A DNA stretch of 24,350 bases from JBCDIQ01 sp039024295. GTDB lineage: Bacteria; Bacteroidota; Bacteroidia; J057. Below are positions 6,687 through 14,612 of this stretch, one piece after another. The stretch covers positions 1 to 24,350 of the forward strand of contig JBCDIQ010000035.1 of assembly GCA_039024295.1 (NCBI GenBank), written 5' to 3'. Made by a program: the position numbers and the translations under genes. Under the pieces are notes generated by a model, which was not told the DNA's origin, did not search any database, and saw nothing but the letters and a program-made list of their open reading frames with translations. Every line of letters begins with the position of its first letter. Positions within the stretch are counted from its first letter, which is position 1.

Positions 6687-8442
6687 GCTCAAGTTGATAG
6701 CCCACCAATCGATTGTGGTAATAATACAGAAGGTTCATGCTTTGCGAAAGCAAGGTAGAATTGTCTTTGGAAAGACTCAGCGGACGCTTGTCGTGGTACA
6801 CGCCCAGGTTGCTGATGCCGTGTTCTACGATGGCCATTGTATTTGTATTCAGGTGCTGAGAAAGGAAAACTTTTCCGTTGTCAGCCATTTCTCGCAACCT
6901 AGCCAATACCCTGTCTACGGTCTCCAAATAGGGCTTCAATTCTAAGATCCGTTCTTCTTCTGGCAACCTCAACAGGCCGTATAAGTCCAGGCTAGGGTTC
7001 TTTCTCGCCAATAGCTTAAACGCCACATATGCCACCAGATGGCTGGAAAACACGTGATTTTCCGCGTGGTAGCGTTCAATGATACGCTCTCCCAGCTGGC
7101 GGGTGTAGGCAGCATCGCGCTGGTCATCCCTGGTGACCTTTCCCTGGCTCATGAAATAGCCCTTAATATCGAGCGGCCTACCATGCAAGTCATAGCTCAC
7201 GCCTTCCTCATCGACAAAATTGCCAAACATGTCCATGGGTTTACCAAACGATAAGGTGATATCGGATTTGGTGCCAAAAGATTTCCAAACGAATGAAAGA
7301 AACTTGGAATAGCTCCCGAACTCATCGTCATGGAGGTAATAATGCTCTTTGCCCGTATATTTCAAATGCTGGCGGATAAGGCTCGCTGCTTCCAAGACAA
7401 AATGGTAGCTCATCACCACCGGAATGACAAACAGTTTTCGCTGGTTCCCATCGTCTAAAAACTCCCGACGTTGGGCCTCCATTGCCGAACCCAGCAGCCC
7501 TAATTTGAGCTTTTTCTCTATTTCTCCTGTACGCGAACGGGTACCACCAGGAAAGAATAAGCTATGACATCCGTGACTGATGGCCAGACGTGCATAACTG
7601 TTGAGGCACGTCATGTAGATCGGATTTTTCTTTCGACGATCTACTTTATAAGTGCCAATCCGGTTCATGAAATAGGCCAGAATTGGGGAATTGTACAGGT
7701 TCAATCCAGCACCGTAGGTGAACGCTGGTAGGCCCAGTGCATGCAATCCCCAGCCCACAATGATGCTATCTACATTGCTGATATGGGTGGGGACCAAAAT
7801 AACGATGCCTTTTTTGGTCAACTCCCGCATCCGCTCGATTTCCCCTCGCATATGGACCTTTTCCTGTAATCCAATTCGGTGATAAATCACGGACTTGATG
7901 GTTTTACCGGCGGAGGCATTGAGCAAGGTTGAGAAAACGAACGGCAAGAACCGCTTGGCAAAGTGATAGGTATTGGGTTTAAACCGGCCTGCTATCTCTT
8001 CTGTGAACCTGGAGACAATCCGGTCCATCAATTCCTCATTCCGCTGCTGGAAGGAAGTCGGGTCAATTTGCAATTGCTCCAAACGAACGAGTTCTTGGCG
8101 AACTTCCCGCCAGAATTTCCCTTCGTCCTTTGGGTCTACCCGCCAGGGGTCCTCCGAAATTCGAAGCCGTTCTTTGTAAAGGGTTTGCTCAACCAGGTCG
8201 TGGATTTGTTGGTCTTCGCGTTGCATGAGCAAGTGCAACTCATGGAGGCTGTCACGTTTTACCTCCTCTACAAAGGGCCTGTTGTCTTTCAGCAGCTTTG
8301 CGATAGGCCAATCCTTGATCTGAGGAATGACAGGAGGCAGCAGTATGCCTTCGTTCTTATAATCAGGTTGCGGGTTCTGCGCCAATTGGGATTGCTTTGG
8401 TGGTGTCGTTTTTGTTGATTTGGAATACTGTCGGTTTCCCAC
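6676..8442 (-). CDS. plsB: Glycerol-3-phosphate 1-O-acyltransferase (PlsB-like)
   Basis: A 588-residue PlsB-type acyltransferase that acylates sn-glycerol 3-phosphate at position 1, the first committed step of phospholipid synthesis, at the inner membrane. Catalytic block I is THISNVD (HX4D: His220, Asp225). Block II lies around GTYKVDRRKK. Block III reads FFPGGTRSRTG (Pro298-Arg302), where the usual Glu of FPEGTR or VEGGRSR is Gly. Block IV is near VIPVVMSY. The first ~40 residues are Gln/Lys/Pro-rich and probably disordered. The start is a GTG at 8442: an in-frame TGA lies directly before it and the next Met is at residue 72. First gene of plsB-gpsA. The shared 56-nt spacer also serves the divergent Crp/Fnr gene. 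Confidence 0.88.
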   Translation of the reverse strand: MGNRQYSKSTKTTPPKQSQLAQNPQPDYKNEGILLPPVIPQIKDWPIAKLLKDNRPFVEEVKRDSLHELHLLMQREDQQIHDLVEQTLYKERLRISEDPWRVDPKDEGKFWREVRQELVRLEQLQIDPTSFQQRNEELMDRIVSRFTEEIAGRFKPNTYHFAKRFLPFVFSTLLNASAGKTIKSVIYHRIGLQEKVHMRGEIERMRELTKKGIVILVPTHISNVDSIIVGWGLHALGLPAFTYGAGLNLYNSPILAYFMNRIGTYKVDRRKKNPIYMTCLNSYARLAISHGCHSLFFPGGTRSRTGEIEKKLKLGLLGSAMEAQRREFLDDGNQRKLFVIPVVMSYHFVLEAASLIRQHLKYTGKEHYYLHDDEFGSYSKFLSFVWKSFGTKSDITLSFGKPMDMFGNFVDEEGVSYDLHGRPLDIKGYFMSQGKVTRDDQRDAAYTRQLGERIIERYHAENHVFSSHLVAYVAFKLLARKNPSLDLYGLLRLPEEERILELKPYLETVDRVLARLREMADNGKVFLSQHLNTNTMAIVEHGISNLGVYHDKRPLSLSKDNSTLLSQSMNLLYYYHNRLVGYQLEHVI

Positions 8443-8474
8443 TCAACCCGGAACGACTGACTTCCGTTATACCA

Positions 8475-8504
8475 CAAATATAACACGATCCCGATACTAT
8501 GGAA
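8475..8504 (-). promoter_or_regulatory. Candidate plsB-gpsA promoter
   Basis: TATATTTG on the minus strand (8475-8482) matches TAnnTTTG. TTC at 8502-8504, 19 nt upstream, is a two-of-three match to the -33 TTG. It reaches into the first codons of the divergent Crp/Fnr gene if that gene starts at 8499, so the two promoters must be close or overlapping. Confidence 0.5.
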
Positions 8505-9197
8505 GGCCATACGAGTTTCTGGTACATGGAGGAAGTAAACCTGTTCGAACATTTTTGTCCAATCCAGAATGGGCAAGAAAAGTACGACAGGCATGGAAAA
8601 CGCAGCTACAAAAAAGGCGAATTCATCTATGTGAGCGATGATCTTTCCGACAAGGTATTTTTTATTCATCAAGGAGCAGTAAAAATCGCTGCCTACACCG
8701 AAGATGGGAATGAGAATATCAAAGCTATCCTCACAGCAGGTGAAGTTTTTGGGGAATTAGCGGTGTTTGGAGAAGAACGGCGGGTAGACTACGCCCAAGC
8801 CATGGAGAACACTCAAATTTGCTTGCTTGCACGCGATGAAGTCAAGGGACTCATGAAGGAAGTTTCCGGTTTCATGGGGTTTCTGAATAAAATGATGGGG
8901 AGGCGGGTCATTTTTTCCCAGAAAAGAATCGAATCACTGCTGTTTAAGGACGCGCGCACCCGGATTGCAGAGTATGTCCTTGAGCAGGCAGAAAAAAGTA
9001 GAGCCCGCCCCAACCAACCCCTTACCCTGCGGAATTACCTGACCCATCAGGAAATCGCTTCCTACACGGGCACTTCTCGTCAGACGGTTACCACCATCAT
9101 GAACCAGTTACGAGAGTCTGGGCTGATCGATTTTAACCGAAAAACCATTACCGTGAATGATATGGGCGCGTTGAAGGCTGAGGTGGCGCGGGTTTAG
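8499..9197 (+). CDS. Crp/Fnr-family transcriptional regulator
   Basis: A 232-residue regulator with the standard two-part layout: an N-terminal cyclic-nucleotide-binding-type beta roll (about 25-125; FIYVSDDLSDKVFFIHQGAVKI, GEVFGELAVFGEERR) and a C-terminal Crp winged helix (HTH around LTHQEIASYTGTSRQTVTTI). There is no N-terminal four-cysteine set as in Fnr, so it is not an Fe-S oxygen sensor of that kind; the PBC residues differ from E. coli Crp and the ligand cannot be named. Start at 8499, or at the in-frame ATG at 8526 (MEEVNLFEHF), which is equally plausible and leaves more room for the divergent plsB promoter. Its terminator hairpin begins in its own stop codon. It may control plsB-gpsA, but no operator is evident. 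Confidence 0.88.
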   Translation: MEGHTSFWYMEEVNLFEHFCPIQNGQEKYDRHGKRSYKKGEFIYVSDDLSDKVFFIHQGAVKIAAYTEDGNENIKAILTAGEVFGELAVFGEERRVDYAQAMENTQICLLARDEVKGLMKEVSGFMGFLNKMMGRRVIFSQKRIESLLFKDARTRIAEYVLEQAEKSRARPNQPLTLRNYLTHQEIASYTGTSRQTVTTIMNQLRESGLIDFNRKTITVNDMGALKAEVARV

Positions 9198-9226
9198 GAG
9201 GATTTCTTAAATCTAATCCTCCTTTT
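9196..9226 (+). terminator. Terminator of the Crp/Fnr gene, overlapping the xseA 3' end
   Basis: A 9-bp perfect stem, AGGAGGATT (9196-9204) with AATCCTCCT (9215-9223), and a 10-nt loop is followed by TTTT. The left arm starts in the TAG of the regulator. The right arm and T run lie inside the last codons of xseA, whose TAG is at 9213-9215. Confidence 0.8.
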
Positions 9227-10340
9227 CGGTCACCTCACTCTTCAGCTTCCCGTCGTGAAAGATGGTTTCCAGGATATCCCCTGTTTGAATCTCTTCTTTT
9301 CCGTGCTGAACTTTTCCTTGCTTTAGCGTAAGGCTAAATCCTCTTTTGAGGGCTGATTGCACATCGTTACCTTCCAGTTTTACTTCAAGTAAAGTGAGTT
9401 CCTGCTGCTGATTTTTCAAATATTGAAGCGTGGCTCGTTCCAATTGCTGGCTGTAGTCATCCAGTAGCTGGTGCTTGAAGTTGATGAAATTTCGCAAGCT
9501 CTGGTTGGCCCTTTCTTGGTAGCGATCTAGTAGCTGATAAATGGCCAATTTCTCTGGGACAGCTTTTTCGGCCGCTGCAGTAGGCGTGGAAGCGCGTAAA
9601 TCAGCCACAAAATCCGCAATGGTAAAATCCGTCTCGTGACCTACGCCTGTGATTACTGGCGTTTGAAGCTTGAAAATTGCGCGAGCTACGGCTTCATCGT
9701 TAAAGGACCATAAATCTTCAATCGATCCTCCGCCTCTTACCAGTAAAATTACATCTGCTTCGAGAGCGTCCGCCTTTTTCAGGGCACCTACAATCGAAGG
9801 CGCAGCCTTTTCTCCCTGAACAGTTGCTGGTACCAAAATGAGCTGCCCCATGTTATACCGCCTTTTCAGGGTCTGAATTACATCTTTAACTGCCGCTCCA
9901 GTAGGAGAAGTAATCAGGACAATCTTTTGGGGCAAGGGCGGAAAGGACTTCTTTCGTTTGGGATCAAATAAGCCTTCTTTTTCGAGGCGATCTTTCAGTT
10001 CGAGAAACTGCTGGTACAGGTCTCCTTTCCCCTGTTTTCGAATTTTCTGGACATTGAGTTGGTAGCTCCCTCTTGGCACATACACATTGATCCCTCCTTC
10101 AGCTACCCATACCTCCCCTTCCCGCATTTTATCAGCTCGCTGGGCAGCAGACCGAAACATAACACAACTCAACTGAGCCTGTCCGTCCTTGAGGGAAAAA
10201 TACACGTGACCAGACCGATGGTATGTCAAGTTTGAGACTTCTCCTTTCACCTGAATCTGTCTGAGCAGGCGGTCCTGCTCTAAAAGGTGCTTTACATAAA
10301 AGTTGACCTCACTTACCGGATATATCCTTTCCTGATCCAT
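9213..10340 (-). CDS. xseA: Exodeoxyribonuclease VII large subunit
   Basis: Catalytic subunit of exonuclease VII, a single-strand exonuclease used in DNA repair and mismatch-repair excision. It has an N-terminal OB fold (about 5-100; VKGEVSNLTYHRSGHVYFSLKD, then SCVMFR) and the catalytic region (KIVLITSPTGAAVKDVI; LLVRGGGSIEDLWSFNDEAVARAI; TPVITGVGHETDFTIADFVADLRASTPTAAAE split across the conserved blocks). A helical coiled-coil tail runs to about 340. At 375 residues it is shorter than the ~450 of E. coli, mostly in the tail. The small subunit xseB is usually adjacent in other genomes; here it is not in the window. The ATG at 10340 follows the T9SS-gene terminator closely, so its promoter is unclear. 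Confidence 0.95.
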   Translation of the reverse strand: MDQERIYPVSEVNFYVKHLLEQDRLLRQIQVKGEVSNLTYHRSGHVYFSLKDGQAQLSCVMFRSAAQRADKMREGEVWVAEGGINVYVPRGSYQLNVQKIRKQGKGDLYQQFLELKDRLEKEGLFDPKRKKSFPPLPQKIVLITSPTGAAVKDVIQTLKRRYNMGQLILVPATVQGEKAAPSIVGALKKADALEADVILLVRGGGSIEDLWSFNDEAVARAIFKLQTPVITGVGHETDFTIADFVADLRASTPTAAAEKAVPEKLAIYQLLDRYQERANQSLRNFINFKHQLLDDYSQQLERATLQYLKNQQQELTLLEVKLEGNDVQSALKRGFSLTLKQGKVQHGKEEIQTGDILETIFHDGKLKSEVTEKED

Positions 10341-10353
10341 TTTTCAACATAAC

Positions 10354-10380
10354 AAAAAGCGGGGCCTAAAGCCCCGCTTT
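10354..10380 (-). terminator. Intrinsic terminator of the T9SS cargo gene
   Basis: A 10-bp perfect stem, AAAGCGGGGC (10356-10365) with GCCCCGCTTT (10371-10380), and a 5-nt loop; on the minus strand it ends in TTTTT. It sits 25 nt after the cargo gene and 15 nt before the xseA ATG, so it should insulate xseA. Confidence 0.85.
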
Positions 10381-10404
10381 CACAAAAATCGTATAAAAAA
10401 TTTC

Positions 10405-11112
10405 TTATTTAGAAATGACCAGCTTCCGAGAGGTCAGTTCTTTTCCTTCAGCAGTCAGGTATACAAAGTATACCCCAGGAGTCATGCCATTGGCATCAAC
10501 GGTTATTTCATCTTCAAACCCATCAACGTCTAACTGGCGAATCTGACGACCAATAAGGTTATAGATTTTCAATTCAGCTTTCATGATACCTGTTGGCAGC
10601 TCATACATGAGCTTAAAATGATCACTTGCAGGATTAGGAAATGGCCCACGAAGTGCATTTACGGCATCAAATTCATCAATGGAAGTCGAAGGATTGTTGT
10701 CAAATACAAAAGTTACCTCTTGACGATCTCCAGGGTTATCTACATTGGTAAATACAAAAGTGATCTCAGCACGGTCAGCATTTCCGTCAGGTACAAAGTG
10801 TACACTGAAAATATCCAGAGAACCGTTGGCAGGAACGGTCAGGTTTCCAGAAAGGCTTACAGACGGGCTGAAACAGTTGTCCCAGCAGAAATAAGTGGAC
10901 TGACCACTTGAAAGATTATTTACAGTTCTTTCTACCTGTACGATCTTATCAACAGCGGAACGGTTATAGACCTTTGCGTACTCAACGTGCTCAGTAACAT
11001 TCGCATCAAATGCAATTGGACCAGTTGACTCAGGCTCAACTTCAATTCCCTGAGCGGTAGAAATTGACGCAGACAGAAACAAGATGGAGAAAAGGTAAAT
11101 GTATTTTTTCAT
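10405..11112 (-). CDS. Secreted protein with type IX secretion C-terminal sorting domain
   Basis: A 235-residue exported protein. Residues 1-20 are a Sec signal peptide (MKKYIYLFSILFLSASISTA). The middle (about 25-145) is probably a beta sandwich with a CWDNC pair (Cys76, Cys80) that could form a disulfide. After a short linker, residues ~158-235 are a type A T9SS sorting domain: FPNPASDHF, the KIYNLIGRQIRQL strand, MTPGVYFVYLTA and the terminal SRKLVISK. Such domains direct transfer across the outer membrane and are then removed, leaving the protein on the surface or free. The cargo part has no recognisable catalytic motif. It has a near-ideal promoter and a strong terminator, and so is a single-gene unit. 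Confidence 0.88.
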   Translation of the reverse strand: MKKYIYLFSILFLSASISTAQGIEVEPESTGPIAFDANVTEHVEYAKVYNRSAVDKIVQVERTVNNLSSGQSTYFCWDNCFSPSVSLSGNLTVPANGSLDIFSVHFVPDGNADRAEITFVFTNVDNPGDRQEVTFVFDNNPSTSIDEFDAVNALRGPFPNPASDHFKLMYELPTGIMKAELKIYNLIGRQIRQLDVDGFEDEITVDANGMTPGVYFVYLTAEGKELTSRKLVISK

Positions 11113-11195
11113 GTCAATACGATTTTCGTCTAGTATTTATGATAAGAATTAAAATGACGATACAGTAGCCTTTGCAATACATTGTACTGTAAATC

Positions 11196-11225
11196 CAAAA
11201 ATAAGGTTATAATTATACAATGCAA
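11196..11225 (-). promoter_or_regulatory. Promoter of the T9SS cargo gene
   Basis: TATTTTTG (11196-11203, minus strand) matches TAnnTTTG exactly. TTG of a TTTTG run (11223-11225) lies 19 nt upstream, the ideal Bacteroidota spacing. Predicted start near 11189 gives a 75-nt leader. Confidence 0.75.
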
Positions 11226-11279
11226 AAGATGATATTGAGTTTTTTGACTAATTTATTGTTTCTTTCGTTTGAAGTGAGT

Positions 11280-11311
11280 AGTCACAGCAAATCAGATGAA
11301 AAAATGTGACT
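11280..11311. repeat. Short inverted repeat in the cargo gene-tlpA spacer
   Basis: AGTCACA (11280-11286) and TGTGACT (11305-11311) are perfect 7-nt arms 18 nt apart, upstream of the thioredoxin gene and just before a weak promoter-like TAGTTTTA (11318-11325). It could be an operator or chance. The remainder of the 252-nt spacer (11113-11364) holds the cargo-gene promoter and nothing else I can identify. Confidence 0.35.
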
Positions 11312-11364
11312 TACCCCTAGTTTTACGTCTTAGTAATAACCCGCATTGAAATAGCTGCAATTTT

Positions 11365-11874
11365 ATGAAATTACAAACTGTACTATTGTTTATAGCCTTC
11401 TTGTTGGGCATTTTTTTGGTAGACGCACAGGAATCAAGTTCCCTACCTTCTGTTACCATCAAAACCTTGGAAGGATCAACCTTTAACACCTCCGATATCT
11501 CCAATGATGGCAAGCCCATTGTGATCAGCTTCTGGGCCACCTGGTGTAAGCCTTGTATCCGTGAACTAAATGCCATTCAAGAGGAATACGAAGATTGGCA
11601 GGAAGAAACCGGGGTAAAGCTCATTGCGATTTCCATTGATGATGTACGAAATGTACACCGCGTTGCCCCTTTTGTAAATGGCAGAGGCTGGGAATACGAA
11701 GTTTACCTTGATGAAAACAGTGATTTTCGACGCGCAATGAACGTCAACAATGTTCCCCACACCTTCGTCCTGAACGGGAACCTGGAGGTAGTCGAGCAAC
11801 ACAACTCCTATGCTCCAGGCGATGAAGAAGATTTGTATGACAAGCTCGTGGAGATGGCAGAGAAGGGTAAATAA
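11365..11874 (+). CDS. TlpA-type thioredoxin-like protein, exported
   Basis: A 169-residue thioredoxin-fold protein of the TlpA/ResA group. Residues 1-21 form a signal peptide (MKLQTVLLFIAFLLGIFLVDA). The redox centre is WATWCKPC with Cys61 and Cys64, followed by LIAISIDD and the cis-Pro segment NNVPHTFVLN, all in family order. It probably acts in the periplasm as a thiol reductase for cytochrome maturation or disulfide repair; the partner is unknown and no cytochrome genes are nearby. Stand-alone gene, ended by a clear terminator and convergent with the M1 peptidase gene. Confidence 0.9.
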   Translation: MKLQTVLLFIAFLLGIFLVDAQESSSLPSVTIKTLEGSTFNTSDISNDGKPIVISFWATWCKPCIRELNAIQEEYEDWQEETGVKLIAISIDDVRNVHRVAPFVNGRGWEYEVYLDENSDFRRAMNVNNVPHTFVLNGNLEVVEQHNSYAPGDEEDLYDKLVEMAEKGK

Positions 11875-11900
11875 GCTGACTCCGTCCGAAAAAGTATACT

Positions 11901-11928
11901 TGGCGCAGCAACCCTGCGCCATTTTTTG
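11901..11928 (+). terminator. Intrinsic terminator of the thioredoxin gene
   Basis: GGCGCAG (11902-11908) and CTGCGCC (11914-11920) form a 7-bp stem with a 5-nt loop, followed by A and six T. It ends right at the stop codon of the convergent M1 peptidase gene (11930). Confidence 0.85.
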
Positions 11929-11929
11929 T

Positions 11930-14569
11930 TTATAGCTTTCGCTCCAGCATTTTCAGGTAAGACTTAACCTGATCATTTTCTTCTTTCTCGGCCAATCGTG
12001 GTAACGCATTTGCAACCTCTTCGTGTTCCAGAAAGCCACTTAACAACTGGGCACCGGTGTACCGGATCCACCATGCCGTATCATTTCCAGTAAGGTCCAG
12101 CAAAAATACAACACCCGGTTTTTGGCGAGTGAATGGCAATCCATATAAGTAGTTTCCAAAGCTCTCAAGGGCCTGGAACTTTGTCATATCAGCGTCCATG
12201 CCTTCCAGGTTTTTTACCACTTCCGCAAGGAGATTCGGATCCTTGGTTTCCATCAAGAGGGTGGCCGCTTTTCCTTTCAACTTACTGGAAGGAGACTTGG
12301 CCAACTCACGGGCTTTTGTTAAGGCTCCATCAGGTTCCAGGTAAGTAAGCAAATCCAGCCCTGTAGCCTGAACAGTGTAGCTGATGTCCTGAATAGCTAG
12401 ATCAGCAACTCCTTCCGCCAGATCGATAAGATTTTTTTCTTTTAGGTAGTCAATGGTACTTTCATTGGAAAATGCTGCCACAACTTCCCTGCGAACAGAA
12501 GCAACAGAATCTTTCTCCATCAAAGGTGCCAATGCTTTTAACACTTGTCTCCTGCGCACCGAGCGAACCTGACTCAGGTTTACCACTGCCTCTTGACGGA
12601 TTTCAGCAGACACATGCTTCAATGTATTCATCATTTCATCTATGACCTCATCCTCCTCCATATATTCTCCCAATTCCTGTACCGCCTTGTACTGTTGACG
12701 AAAGTTCTTGCCATAACGCATCCTGGCCATCAGGGCGACTTTCCCCTGCTCTGGCTCACTCATTGTTCCTAGCAAAACCTGATCAGCATCGAATAATACA
12801 TCCAGGACTTCTTCCTCCACTGCGATAGAAAAAATGGTATCCTGTGTTTGAAGGGTTACCGGAACTCGCTGCACGTCTCCATCAGCCATGATCAACTGAA
12901 TATGGAGCGGTAAGCGGTAAACAGGCATGTAACGAAGGTCTTGGGCTTGGGTTACCCTAACCTGTACCTGAGGTTCCTCTGGAGAGGGCAAGGCGTATGC
13001 CACATCCAATTCCGGATGACCTGGCTTTAAAAACCACTGATTAAAAAACCAATTCAGGTCCTTTCCAGTAACATCCTCAAAGGCAATTCGCAATTCATCA
13101 ATCTCGACATCAGAGTATGCATTTCGAGTCAAATACAGGTTGAGCGACTGAAAAAAGGCATCGTCACCGATGTGGGTGCGCAACATATGAAGGACACAAG
13201 CACCCTTTTGGTAAGAATGCCGGTCGAACATGGCACCGGGATTCAGGTATTCAAATCGAATGATGGGCTCCCGTTTCAATTGAGACTCCTGCAGGTACGC
13301 ATCCAGGTCATTGAGCAGGTGCCCATCGGCAAATTCTCTGCCGTGGCGATGCTCAAACCAAAGGTACTCCCCGTAACTCGCAAAGGATTCGTTCAATGCC
13401 AGGTTCGCCCAACTTTCACAGGTAACCAAATCACCAAACCAATGGTGGAACAATTCATGGGCAATGATGTCCTGATGGGGATTGTCGGCATGCTGGTGAT
13501 CATTGTGGTGAAGGGCATCGTAGAAGATCACGCAGCCGGTGTTTTCCATTGCGCCTGATACAAACTCCTGAACCACAATTTGAGAATATTTATCCCAGGG
13601 ATAATCGACGCCCAATTTCTGGGAGAAAAATTCAATCATGTCCGGGGTTTCTCCAAACACCAGACGTGCATAGGGTTCAAATTCAGGGTCTATATAGTAG
13701 TTCACCTCAATGTCCCGCCAGGAATCCTTTACCTCTGCAAACTCCCCTATCGCAAGGGCAAACAAATAGGGCGCATGTCCCTGTTCCTGAATCCAATGAT
13801 CAGTACGGGTGCCGTCTTCGTGTTGGATGGTGTTAATTTTTTTCCCGTTTGAGACGGTGAGAAAACGATCTTCTACCCTTACCAGCACTTCTTGAGAGGT
13901 CCGTTCATTCGGCGCATCAATTGTAGGAAACCATCCAGAACTTGATTGGGTCTCCCCTTGCGTCCAAATTTGCCGGTACCCATCAGGATCTCCATTGGAA
14001 TAATCGATGAAATAAAGCCCTCGATCTGAGGTGATGGCCTCTCCCCCACTTGCAATTCGCTCGTAGGGCTTTGCGGTGTAATCAATCCATAGCTCAAATG
14101 TATCTTCACGGGTGTAAGCCGTGTCAAATGTGATGGTGAGAAAAGGATCGGTGTAGGTAAATGTGACCGGTGAGCGATTGGCTCCTTCTATCAGCTCCAC
14201 TCTATGAATATCGAACGACTGGGCATCCAGTGTGAGCTGATTGGTCTCATAAAAATGAGGTTTGAGGGTCAGGTGAGCCTTTCCGAGTATGTGTTTTTTG
14301 TCCCAATCAAATGACAATTCGAGCTTGGTATGTAACAGGTCATGCGTGCGGGTACGGGAAGGTTTGTAACCGTATTTTCTTGGTGCCCAGTCAGGAATCA
14401 CCTCTGGGGGATCTTCGGGCAATTCCATTAGCGGCATTACCTCAGGTTCCATTGGGATGATTTCAGGTTCGGTAGGGGTGACGACTTTGGTGGCGTTACA
14501 AGAAACGAGGCTGAACAACAGCATAACTCCTACTGGAAGCAGTAAGATATATTTTGCTTGGAAACTCAT
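11930..14569 (-). CDS. M1 family metallo-aminopeptidase, lipoprotein
   Basis: An 879-residue zinc aminopeptidase that removes N-terminal residues from peptides. The leader MSFQAKYILLLPVGVMLLFSLVSC is a lipoprotein signal, so the enzyme is membrane-anchored. The fold follows M1 order: an N-terminal beta domain; the substrate-anchoring GAMENTG at about 339; the zinc site HELFHHW (His371, Glu372, His375) and the third ligand Glu394 in ALNES, giving HExxH-x18-E; then the YQKG segment with the probable catalytic Tyr. The last ~270 residues look like HEAT-type helical repeats (EIRQEAVVNLSQVRS, SVASVRREVVAAF). I start at the ATG at 14569; a TTG at 14575 is also in frame. Active-site residues are complete. 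Likely a nutrient-scavenging peptidase. Confidence 0.93.
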   Translation of the reverse strand: MSFQAKYILLLPVGVMLLFSLVSCNATKVVTPTEPEIIPMEPEVMPLMELPEDPPEVIPDWAPRKYGYKPSRTRTHDLLHTKLELSFDWDKKHILGKAHLTLKPHFYETNQLTLDAQSFDIHRVELIEGANRSPVTFTYTDPFLTITFDTAYTREDTFELWIDYTAKPYERIASGGEAITSDRGLYFIDYSNGDPDGYRQIWTQGETQSSSGWFPTIDAPNERTSQEVLVRVEDRFLTVSNGKKINTIQHEDGTRTDHWIQEQGHAPYLFALAIGEFAEVKDSWRDIEVNYYIDPEFEPYARLVFGETPDMIEFFSQKLGVDYPWDKYSQIVVQEFVSGAMENTGCVIFYDALHHNDHQHADNPHQDIIAHELFHHWFGDLVTCESWANLALNESFASYGEYLWFEHRHGREFADGHLLNDLDAYLQESQLKREPIIRFEYLNPGAMFDRHSYQKGACVLHMLRTHIGDDAFFQSLNLYLTRNAYSDVEIDELRIAFEDVTGKDLNWFFNQWFLKPGHPELDVAYALPSPEEPQVQVRVTQAQDLRYMPVYRLPLHIQLIMADGDVQRVPVTLQTQDTIFSIAVEEEVLDVLFDADQVLLGTMSEPEQGKVALMARMRYGKNFRQQYKAVQELGEYMEEDEVIDEMMNTLKHVSAEIRQEAVVNLSQVRSVRRRQVLKALAPLMEKDSVASVRREVVAAFSNESTIDYLKEKNLIDLAEGVADLAIQDISYTVQATGLDLLTYLEPDGALTKARELAKSPSSKLKGKAATLLMETKDPNLLAEVVKNLEGMDADMTKFQALESFGNYLYGLPFTRQKPGVVFLLDLTGNDTAWWIRYTGAQLLSGFLEHEEVANALPRLAEKEENDQVKSYLKMLERKL

Positions 14570-14592
14570 AGTCAATAAGATGAGGGCATAAA

Positions 14593-14612
14593 GTTAGGGA
14601 TATTCCCCTAAC
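14593..14612. promoter_or_regulatory. Palindrome upstream of the M1 peptidase gene
   Basis: GTTAGGG (14593-14599) and CCCTAAC (14606-14612) are perfect 7-nt arms around 6 nt. On the minus strand the site abuts a -7-like TAACTTTA, 24 nt upstream of the peptidase ATG, so it is placed like an operator. The other gene served by this spacer is the biotin carrier gene. Confidence 0.4.

Noticed and set aside
7963..8418. Plus-strand frame of 151 codons inside plsB, and similar ones at 6394-6945
   Set aside because: Antisense to plsB/gpsA; no motifs.
8289..8672. Minus-strand frame of 127 codons spanning the plsB/regulator spacer
   Set aside because: It overlaps both plsB (other frame) and the Crp/Fnr gene and lies across the predicted promoters. 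Its hydrophobic start is antisense to the conserved Crp/Fnr coding sequence.
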